DNA of 64,000 bases, taken from positions 55,975,591-56,039,590 of the forward strand of contig NC_030811.1 in NCBI RefSeq assembly GCF_001704415.2, given 5' to 3'. This stretch comes from Capra hircus (Eukaryota > Chordata > Mammalia > Artiodactyla > Bovidae). The stretch's first letter is position 1. Each line of letters begins with the position of its first letter. The notes beneath the pieces are model-generated. The model did not search any database and was not told the DNA's origin. It was given only the letters and a program-made list of their open reading frames with translations. Positions 57,284 to 64,000 of this stretch are shown here, in pieces. The translations under genes and the position numbers were made by a program.

Positions 57284-57669
57284 ATATGACTTAAAAGCTC
57301 ACGATTTCTCATTACACTGGCCTGGAGTTTTAAAATGCAAAACAAACACGCAAGCATAAACACTACTCTCCAGGAAGGATTTTACACATCCTCTCATCCA
57401 TTCCCAGGGAAACACCATGTGCAAACATCGTCACATTTCCACCCTGGGATATCACCACGGTAGCTGAAGTGGACCCAATTAATCTAGAGAAAGAGAACAC
57501 AGTCAACAGAGGCCACCTGTCCCCTCAACAAGCTCCTCCTGCCTCCAAGCAGAAGACGAATCCATGTGTTCAGCAGGCTGACTTCCGCTCCACACATCTG
57601 TCAGAGTCACTGCATAAACAAACCCTCAGCGTGTCCTTTCCTTCACCCAGTCATGGACAAGCGCCCAGA
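57284..57669. other. unassigned
   Basis: Nothing recognised. Confidence 0.5.
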
Positions 57670-57862
57670 AAGTCTCTGGTCCCACCTAAACACTCGGCTG
57701 TTCCCCAAGAACTGTGATCAGACCCTGAGGACTGGGCCTAACCAGTCTCCTGAGAGCTGCTACGTGGATTTTTCTGTGTCCAGGCTCACTGGTGATGGTC
57801 ATCTCTCCAGAGGAGACTTCAGTGGTTAGGACTTTGGCTTCAAGTTTCTGACCCCAGGCAGG
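57670..57862 (+). repeat. 193-bp source segment of a local duplication
   Basis: From aagtctctggtcccacctaa to ctgaccccaggcagg, this segment recurs in the same orientation at 58630-58821 with about seven substitutions and one single-base indel by eye. It is not a repeat family I recognise. Confidence 0.92.
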
Positions 57863-57933
57863 AAGTCTGTGAAAACCACAGTCACGGTTATGGAGGCAGG
57901 CAACGATGGGAAGGGCGGTAACTGAGTTTAGTA

Positions 57934-58056
57934 TGTGCTCAATTGCTCAGTCATGTCCGACTCTTTGTGACTCCGTGGACTGTAGCCCACCAGGCTCTTC
58001 TGTCCACGGAATTTTCCAGGTAAGAATACTGGAGTGGGCTGCCATTTCCTACTCCA
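57934..58056 (-). mobile_element. Bov-tA/Bov-A fragment, antisense
   Basis: tgctcaattgctcagtcatg, ggactgtagcccaccaggct and aagaatactggagtgggctg, without a tRNA head. The flanks gagtttagta (57924-57933) and gagtttaata (58057-58066) look like the duplication. Confidence 0.88.
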
Positions 58057-58099
58057 GAGTTTAATAGAGTCCAACCGAAAGTAAATGAACTATCCAGTC

Positions 58100-58290
58100 A
58101 GCAGTGGAGAGCTGGGGCAGACTGGCTCCACCCCTCACTAGCTACATGACCTTGGAAAAGTCTTGCAATCTTTCTGGCCTCAATGCTCCCATGTGCAAAA
58201 TGAGGATATGTAATTATCCCTACTTTTCAGGCCTGCTATAAGCATCATAGGATGATGTACAAGCAAAATATCTGGCACAGAGAAGGTCCC
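58100..58290 (+). mobile_element. MIR SINE
   Basis: gcagactggctccacccctc, agctacatgaccttggaaaa, ctcccatgtgcaaaatgagg and aaatatctggcacagagaag match MIR. Confidence 0.82.
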
Positions 58291-58587
58291 AATGAAACAT
58301 GCGTCACTCTCCCTTCTAACCTTATACACCCCTGTCCTCTGTTTCATGGGCTGAGTGGACAGTCTATGGAGGGCATGGACTATGGACTGTTTTCTCTGTG
58401 GACAGAGCTCATCTTCCTCACCCATGGGGGACTGAGAGAAGCTCAAAATTCCCATAACTACACCATGAGTTCACTGTTGGGCCCTAGGATCAGAAGCCAG
58501 TAATTAAGTCAACTTTGATTTTTACACTGAACCTGCCAGTAAGTGTCCAATCATGTGACCAAAAAAAGGATGGAAATAAGAAAAGCT
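58291..58587. other. unassigned spacer before BovB copy 2
   Basis: Nothing recognised. Confidence 0.5.
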
Positions 58588-58629
58588 AGACACGTCCGAG
58601 GTCAGTGGAGGCAGCTGAGAGTGCCAGGG

Positions 58630-58821
58630 AAGTCTCTGGTCCCACCTAAACACTTGGCTGTTCCCCAAGAACTGTGATCAGACCCTGAGGACTGAGCCTA
58701 ACCAGTCTCCTGAGAGCTGCCACGTGGATCTTTCTGTGTCCAGGCTCACTGGTGATGGAATCTCTCCAGAGGAGATTTCAGTGGTTAGGACTTTGGCTTC
58801 AACTTTCTGACCCCAGGCAGG
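58630..58821 (+). repeat. host-derived segment inserted in the BovB 5' region
   Basis: Copy of 57670-57862. BovB 5' modules lie on both sides: acgtccgaggtcagtggagg before it and gcaggagcagccgagaggag after it. The copied piece therefore interrupts the element rather than flanking it. Confidence 0.88.
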
Positions 58822-59060
58822 GCGACGGTGCAGGAGCAGCCGAGAGGAGCTACCCCACGTCCGAGGTTAGGGGCGGTGGCTGGGCGGAGCTACCCCACGT
58901 CCAAGGAGCAGTGGCTGTGTGGGCACAGGAGGGCCTAGAAGAGCTACTCCATGTTCAAGGTCAGGATGGGTGGCTGTGAGGAGATACCCCTCCTCCAAGG
59001 TAAGGAGCAGCCCTGAAGAGATACCACACGTCCAAGGTAAGAGAAACCCAAGTAAGACAG
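58822..59060 (+). repeat. BovB 5' subrepeats (acgtcc-type modules)
   Basis: Variants of a gaggagctaccccacgtcc module recur at about 58845, 58883, 58940 (gagctactccatgttc), 58979 (gagatacccctcctcc) and 59016 (gagataccacacgtcc), each followed by aagg-type purines. In RTE elements such 5' repeats lie upstream of the ORF and may contribute to promoter activity; that role is not shown here. Confidence 0.75.
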
Positions 59061-59064
59061 TAGG

Positions 59065-59464
59065 TGTTGCAAGAGGCATCAGAGGGCAGACACACTGCAA
59101 CCATAATCACAGAAAACTAGTCAATCTACTCACACGGACCACAGCCTTCTCAAACTCAATGAAACTGAGCCATGCCCGTGGGGCCACCCAAGACGGGCAG
59201 GTCATGGTGGAGAGGTCTGACAGAATGTGGTCCACTGGAGAAGGGAATGGCAAACCACTTCAGTATTCTTGCTTTGAGAACCCCATGAACAGTATGAACA
59301 GGCAAAATGATAGGATACTGAAAGAGGAACTCTCCAGGTCATTAGGTGCCCAATATGCTACTGGCAATCAGTGGAGAAATAACTCCAGAAAGAATGAAGG
59401 GATGGAGCCAAAGCAAAAACAATACCCAGTTGTGGATGTGACTGGTGATAGAAGCAAGGTCTGA
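59065..59464 (+). pseudogene. BovB N-terminal region
   Basis: The frame 58919-59464 (TGA at 59462-59464) covers the region upstream of the endonuclease, with a Lys/Arg/Asn-rich end (NSRKNEGMEPKQKQYPV). Nucleotides 59231-59290 (ggagaagggaatggcaaacc ... cttcagtattcttgctttga) are the stretch homologous to the Bov-A unit found in the SINEs of this window. Whether it forms a separate small ORF or an N-terminal extension is not resolved. It has no recognisable enzymatic domain. Confidence 0.7.
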
Positions 59465-59488
59465 TGCTGTAAAGAGCAATATTGCATA

Positions 59489-60080
59489 GGAACCTGGAAT
59501 GTTAGGTCCATAAATTAAGGCAAATTGGAAGTAGTCAAACAGGAGATGGCAAGAGTGAACGTCAACATTCTAGGAATCAGCGAACTAAAATGGACTGAAA
59601 TGGGTGAATTTAACTCAGATGACCATTATATCTACTACTGTGGGCAGGAATCCCTTAGAAGAAATGGAGTAGCCATCATGGTCAACAAAACAGTCCAAAA
59701 TGCAGTACTTGGATGCAATCTTAAAAACGACAGAATGATCTCTGTTCATTTCCAAGGCAAACCATTCAATATCACAGTAATCCAAGACTATGCCCCAACC
59801 AGGAATGCTGAAGAAGCTGAAGTTGAACGGTTCTATGAAGACCTACAAGACCTTTTAGAACTAACACCCAAAAAAGATGTCCTTTTCCTTATAGGGGACT
59901 GGAATGCAAAAGTAGGAAGTCAAGAAACACCTGGGGTAACAGGCAAAAAAAATTTGGCCTTGAAATACGGAATGAAGCAGGGCAAAGTCTAATGGAGTTT
60001 TGCCAAGAGAACGCACTGGTCATAGCAAACACCCTCTTCCAACAACACAAGAGACAACTCTACACATGGACATCACCAGA
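59489..60080 (+). pseudogene. BovB apurinic-type endonuclease domain remnant
   Basis: The domain nicks target DNA for target-primed reverse transcription in this family. The opening motif GTWNVRSIN is at 59489-59515, but an in-frame TAA follows at 59516-59518. Reading resumes at 59525-59992 with NILGISELKW (containing the expected catalytic Glu) and GDWNAKVG at 59894-59917. The frame then ends at a TAA at 59990-59992, and the continuation toward the reverse transcriptase lies in another frame, so at least one indel is present near the A-run at 59945. Non-functional as read. Confidence 0.88.
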
Positions 60081-60216
60081 TGGTCAACACTGAAATCAGG
60101 TTGATTATATTCTTTGCAGTCAAAGATGGAGAAGCTCTATACAGTCAACAAAAACAAGACTGGGAGCTGACTGTGGCTCAGATCATGAACTCCTTATTGC
60201 CAAATTCAGACTGAAA

Positions 60217-61172
60217 TTGAAGAAAGTAGGGAAAACAGCTAGACCATTCAGGTATGACCTAAATCAAATCCCTTATGATTATACAGTGGAAGTGAGAAAT
60301 AGATTTAAAGGACTAGATTTGATAGATAGAATGCCTGATGAACTATGGACAGAGGTCGGCGACATTGTACGGGAGTCAGGGATCAAGACCATCCCCATGG
60401 AAAAGAAATGCAAAAAAGCAAAATGGCTGTCTGCGGAGGCCTTACAAATAGCTGTGTAAAGAAGAGAAGTGAAAAGCCAAGGAGAAAAGGAAAGATATAA
60501 GCATCTGAATGCAGAGTTCCAAAGAATAGCAAGGATAGATAAGAAACCCTTCCTCAGTGATCAGTGCAAAGAAATAGAGGAAAACAACAGAATGGGAAAG
60601 ACTAGAGATCTCTTCAAGAAAATTAGAGATACCAAGGGAACATTTCATGCAAAGATGGGCTCGATAAAGGACAGAAATGGTATGGACCTAACAGAAGCAG
60701 AAGATATTAAGAAGAGGTGGCAAGAAAAAACTTTTAAAAGAACTGTATAAAAAAGATCTTCATGACCCAGATAATCACGATGGTGTGATCACTCACCTAG
60801 AGCCAGACATCCTGGAATGTGAAGTCAAGTGGGCCTTAGGAAGCATCACTATGAACAAAGCTAGTGGAGGTGATGGAATTCCAGTAGAGCTATTTCAAAT
60901 CCTGAAAGATGATGCTGTGAAAGTGCTGCACTCAATATGCCAGCAAATTTGGAAAACTCAGCAGTGGCCACAGGACTGGAAAAGGTCAGTTTTCATTCCA
61001 ATCCCAAAGAAAGGCAATGCCAAAGAATGCTCAAACTATCGCACAATTGCATTCATCTCACATGCTAGTAAAGAAATGCTCAAAATTCTCCAAGCCAGGC
61101 TTCAGCAATATGTGAACCATGAACTTCCAGATGTTCAAGCTGGTTTTAGAAAAGGCAGAGGAACCAGAGATC
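60217..61172 (+). pseudogene. BovB reverse transcriptase, 5' part (copy 2)
   Basis: The linker and fingers region read KTARPFRYDLNQIPYDYTV, then SGGDGIPVELF, FIPIPKKGN and AGFRKGRGTRD. Breaks: TAA at 60457-60459, the same position as in copy 1; a local A-rich rearrangement near 60726-60750 that shifts frame; and finally the solo LTR, which ends the 60785 frame a few bases inside it. Removing the 539-bp LTR and one 5-bp duplication would keep frame with the downstream ORF, so the frame was open here when the LTR inserted. Confidence 0.9.
61168..61172 (+). repeat. target-site duplication of the solo LTR, left copy
   Basis: agatc, repeated at 61712-61716. The uninterrupted site is seen in BovB copy 1 (accagagatcaaattgcc, near 5740). 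Confidence 0.95.
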
Positions 61173-61194
61173 TGTAAGGTCGGACCCAGGGGGC

Positions 61195-61397
61195 CATGAT
61201 GGGCCGCCCCTCCTCTCCCTCCCACCGGGGCGAGAAAGTCCCTAACGAAGGATCGTCCCAGATCCCAGGGACCAATAAGAGCACACTTCGCCGGTTGTCA
61301 TGAGGAGCCGCCCCCTCCTCTCCCCCGCCGGCGGGGGAAGTCCCTAACGGAGGGAGCCTCCCGGATGCCAGGGACCAATGACAGCACACTCCACCAG
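61195..61397 (+). promoter_or_regulatory. two ~100-bp direct repeats in LTR U3, each with a CCAAT box
   Basis: Unit 1 (about 61195-61294) and unit 2 (about 61299-61397) share catga-gggccgcc, tccctaacg and cagggaccaat blocks with several differences. CCAAT lies at 61272-61276 and 61375-61379. Such tandem U3 repeats commonly act as enhancers in retroviral LTRs; that function is inferred. Confidence 0.8.
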
Positions 61398-61475
61398 CTA
61401 AAGCCGCCCTGCCAGCTAAAGCCGCCCTGCCTCAGCTGCATGAACCAGGCCGCCTCAGCTGCATAAGCCACCCCG
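61394..61475 (+). repeat. short tandem repeats in LTR U3 (18 bp x2, 23 bp x2)
   Basis: ccagctaaagccgccctg is perfectly doubled at 61394-61411 and 61412-61429. A 23-bp unit starting cctcagctgcat follows twice at 61430-61452 and 61453-61475 with a few differences. Confidence 0.92.
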
Positions 61476-61566
61476 CCCCAGCCGCACAGAGAAACCTATC
61501 AGCGCCGCGAACCGGCAACCTATTCAAACCCCCTTCCGCTAGCCCAGCCATCCCTCACAGCGTGCG

Positions 61567-61573
61567 TATATAA
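61567..61573 (+). promoter_or_regulatory. TATA box of the solo LTR
   Basis: tatataa in the context gcgtatataaaca, about 180 bp downstream of the second CCAAT box and about 95 bp upstream of the polyadenylation signal. Confidence 0.75.
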
Positions 61574-61661
61574 ACAAACTTCCAACACGGCTAGGCCCGG
61601 CGCCTGGATTTCCTCGACCTGCCCCGTTCGGGTCCGGGAACCCCGCCTGAAGCGCTTCGCC

Positions 61662-61667
61662 ATTAAA
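61662..61667 (+). terminator. polyadenylation signal of the solo LTR
   Basis: attaaa in cgccattaaagcc, followed by a T/G-rich stretch (attttttggtgtacctgag), as expected near an R/U5 cleavage site. Confidence 0.75.
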
Positions 61668-61711
61668 GCCTGTTAAACATTTTTTGGTGTACCTGAGTCT
61701 TTTACCTAACA

Positions 61712-61716
61712 AGATC
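61712..61716 (+). repeat. target-site duplication of the solo LTR, right copy
   Basis: agatc, identical to 61168-61172; BovB sequence resumes immediately. Confidence 0.95.
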
Positions 61717-61739
61717 AAATTGCCAACATCCGCTGGATC

Positions 61740-62855
61740 ATGGAAAAAGCAAGAGAGTTCCAGAAAAACATCTATTTCTGCTTAATTGACTATGCCAAAG
61801 CCTTTGACTGTGTGGATCACAATAAACTGTGGAAAATTCTGAAAGAGATGGGAATACCAGACCACCTGACCTGCCTCTTGAGAAACCTATATGCAGGTCA
61901 GGAAGCAACAGTTAGAACTGGACATGGAACAACAGACTGGTTCCAAAGAGGAAAAGGAGTACGTCAAGGCTGTATATTGCCACCCTACTTATTTAACTTA
62001 TATGCAGAGTACATCATGAGAAACGCTGGACTGGAAGAAACACAAGCTGGAATCAAGATTGCCAGGAGAAATATCAATAACCTCAGATATGCAGATGACA
62101 CCACCTTTATGGCAGAAAGTGAAGAGGAACTAAAAAGCCTCTTGATGAAAGTGAAAGAGGAGAGTGAAAAAGTTGGCTTAAAGCTCAACATTCAGAAAAA
62201 GAAGATCATGGCATCTGGTCCCATCACTCCATGGGAAATAGATGGGGAAACAGTGGAAACAGTGTCAGACTTTATTTTTCTGGGCTCCAAAATCACTGCA
62301 GATGGTGATTGTAGCCATGAAATTAAAAGACGCTTACTCCTTGTCACGAAAGTTATGACCGACCTAGAGAGCATATTAAAAAGGAGAGACATTACTTTGC
62401 CGACTAAGGTCCGTCTAGTCAAGGCTATGGTTTTTCCAGTAGTCATGTATGGATGTGAGAGTTGGACTGTGAAGAAAGCTGAGTGCCAAAGAATTGATGC
62501 TTCTGAACTGTGGTGTTGGAGAAGACTCTTGAGAGTCCCTTGGACTGCAAGGAGATCCAACCAGTCCATTGCAAAGGAGATCAGTCCTGGGTGTTCTTTG
62601 GAAGGACTGATGCTAAAGCTGAAACTCCAGTACTTTGGCCACCTCATGCCAAGAGTTGACTCATTGGAAAAGACTCTGATGCTGGGAGGGATTGGGGGCA
62701 GGAGGAGAAGGGGACGACAGAGGATGAGATGGCTGGATGGCATCACTGTCTCGGACGAGAGTCTGAGTGGACTCCGGGAGTTGGTGATGGACAGGGAGGC
62801 CTGGTGTGCTGCAATTCATGGGGTCACAAAGAGTCGGACACGATTGAGCGACTGA
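61740..62855 (+). pseudogene. BovB reverse transcriptase, 3' part, 371-codon open frame (copy 2)
   Basis: An uninterrupted frame encodes the catalytic core and C-terminus of the RTE reverse transcriptase. Motif [15 protein letters not shown] lies near residue 13, motif [18 protein letters not shown] near 80, YADD at 62088-62099 (about residue 117), and motif [11 protein letters not shown] near 150. A thumb/C-terminal region runs to the terminal SRTRLSD. It lacks the fingers and endonuclease, so it could not retrotranspose alone. The ATG is internal to the original ORF, lies only 28 bp after the LTR and is not a native start. The C-terminus carries a small deletion relative to copy 1 near 62750. 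Confidence 0.93.
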
Positions 62856-62869
62856 ACTGAACTGAACTT

Positions 62870-63429
62870 GCATATTTTTTACAACAATGTCATTTTTGAA
62901 GACTACAGCCCCGTCCATGCACACTTGTTCTTGATTATAAGAGAATGCTCCTCCTTTGCGTGTCTGATGTTTCCTCATGATTCGACTGAGGTCTGCATTC
63001 TCAGCCAGAACATGGCATAGGCATTTCCTTCACAGAGTCTCATAGCTGGAGGCAAATTATACCCATCTGTCTTTCAGAAGTCATTTTAATTTTGGTCACT
63101 TGACCAAACGGGGTATCAGATATTTTTTTCAATATCTCTGTTCTTTTATTTTCTTGCAAGATGCTTTAAGATGATGCAAGTATCCTGCCCTTCATCAAAA
63201 CCCCACCCAACCCCTAGATACATATCCACTGATGATTCTTGCCTGATCCAATCTTTGCTGTGATGTTTGTGAAATGATGATTAAATGCTCCCACTTCCCA
63301 AAAAAAGTCTCTAAGGTACCACTATACTCCAGGAATTGGAACCACTAGGTAGAGAGAACCCCCTAAACACTAGGTTTTGACAATTTAATGTGCAAATTAC
63401 AGAGATCATAAGAGATAACGTTTGAAAGA
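62870..63429. other. unassigned
   Basis: AT-rich DNA with no named repeat and no gene. Confidence 0.5.
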
Positions 63430-63660
63430 CCAGAAGCCAACATGGATCAAGCACCCACTGTTTTCAAGTTGTTTATATACATCGTTTCAATGACTCTGTG
63501 AGGGACGTGTTTCTATTCTTTCACAGATTAACACACTGAGGCTCAGAAGGATTGGCTAATATGCCTAGAGTCAACCAGCTCCCAAGTGACTATAGTGAGA
63601 TTTTAATGGCGGTCCACCTGACTCAAAAGTCCATGGCTTTGACACACTGCTACTTTCACG
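63430..63660 (-). mobile_element. MIR SINE, antisense
   Basis: catcgtttcaatgactctgt, cacagattaacacactgagg, ctcagaaggattggctaata and gtcaaccagctcccaagtga follow antisense MIR order. Confidence 0.78.
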
Positions 63661-64000
63661 GCTAGTATATGATACATGATTCCCTCCAATATGGACCCAA
63701 GCTGTTAGATCTTATCACACTGTGTCCACTGGGGTGGGAAACCTCAGGCAGGAACATTCCATGCCACCTGGGACTTTGGCTGGGTGCAGCCTGCATCCAA
63801 TGCTCAAGAAATGGATAATAAATGGCACCAGGAATTATTCAAATGGGTCCATTGGATTCAGTGCCCACACTGATCTTGTCCTTTTTCCTAACTGTCCTAA
63901 CACTAATGAACCAAAGTGTTCCAGACCTCATATTCTCTGATCCTGCCTAGAAGTATCTTGAACTTCTCCCTCTCTTTTCAAGCAGGCTTTTCCAAAATGC
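63661..64000. other. unassigned end of window
   Basis: Nothing recognised; a 72-codon frame at 63722-63940 has no features. Confidence 0.5.

Larger units (their letters stand above)
61173..61711 (+). mobile_element. solo LTR of an endogenous retrovirus, 539 bp
   Basis: It starts TGTAAGG and ends CTAACA, the short inverted TG...CA ends of a retroviral LTR, and is bracketed by a perfect 5-bp duplication. It has a U3-like region with repeated CCAAT blocks, a TATA box, a polyadenylation signal and a T/G-rich end, in the same direction as the host BovB. No internal retroviral gene is present, so it is probably the product of recombination between two LTRs. It is GC- and CpG-rich, suggesting limited decay. 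A 5-bp duplication does not by itself fix the retrovirus class. Confidence 0.95.
58588..62869 (+). mobile_element. BovB (RTE) LINE copy 2, near full length, with two foreign insertions
   Basis: It starts in the 5' region made of repeated acgtccgaggt/cacgtccaagg modules (58588 onward), continues through an N-terminal region, an apurinic-type endonuclease and the reverse transcriptase, and ends in a gcgactgaactgaactgaac tail. Two pieces do not belong: a 192-bp host-derived segment at 58630-58821 and a solo LTR at 61173-61711. Without these it would be about 3.5 kb. I found no convincing target-site duplication at its outer ends. Confidence 0.95.

Noticed and set aside
57670..57862. Duplicated 193 bp considered as the target-site duplication of BovB copy 2
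   Set aside because: The second copy lies inside the BovB 5' region rather than at its 3' end, and no copy occurs after 62869.
58822..59060. Spaced repeats considered as a CRISPR-like array
   Set aside because: The modules are degenerate BovB 5' subrepeats with irregular spacing in a vertebrate genome.

Overview
This window looks like ordinary non-coding nuclear DNA from a ruminant, almost certainly a bovid. The diagnosis rests on its repeats: two long BovB (RTE-type) LINEs, several short BovB 3' fragments, more than a dozen tRNA-headed Bov-tA SINEs, one Bov-A monomer, one Bov-A2 dimer, several cetartiodactyl CHR SINEs and an artiodactyl-type young L1 3' end. Beneath these lies an older mammalian layer of L2, MIR, MER5-like hAT elements, MaLR/MLT1 LTRs and L1M. 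I found no host protein-coding exon, tRNA, rRNA or CRISPR array that I could support. Every open frame with recognisable protein similarity belongs to a retrotransposon. The species cannot be fixed from the sequence alone.

Layout. 0-4.6 kb: old L1 pieces, three SINEs and unassigned DNA. 4.6-6.9 kb: a 5'-truncated, mutated BovB carrying the reverse transcriptase. 7-27 kb: sparse old repeats (MER5, MIR, L2), scattered Bov-tA and Bov-A2 SINEs and a 0.7-kb antisense BovB. 27.4-27.7 kb: a short BovB insertion with an unusual interleaved foldback structure. 28-36 kb: MIR/L2/CHR mosaics, two MaLR-type LTRs and another antisense BovB. 36.5-40.8 kb: an AT-rich cluster of L1 fragments. 41-57 kb: unassigned DNA with L2/MIR/hAT/CHR nests and twin GT microsatellites beside a SINE that has an internal duplication. 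57.6-62.9 kb: a near full-length BovB whose 5' region contains a copy of host sequence from about 1 kb upstream, and whose reverse-transcriptase region is split by a solo endogenous-retrovirus LTR with a perfect 5-bp target-site duplication. 62.9-64 kb: unassigned DNA and one MIR.

How the parts relate. BovB supplies the retrotransposition machinery, and the Bov-A/Bov-tA SINEs share sequence with it, so the window shows a parent LINE (59.2 kb) beside its SINE descendants. Nested insertions give a relative order: L2 before MIR, hAT or CHR, then Bov-tA and BovB, then the solo LTR. The strongest observations are the foldback BovB insertion at 27.4 kb, the host-sequence insertion inside the BovB 5' region at 58.6 kb, and the solo LTR at 61.2 kb. 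Repeat family names were assigned by recognising consensus-like motifs, without a database search; boundaries lacking a stated target-site duplication are approximate to some tens of bases.
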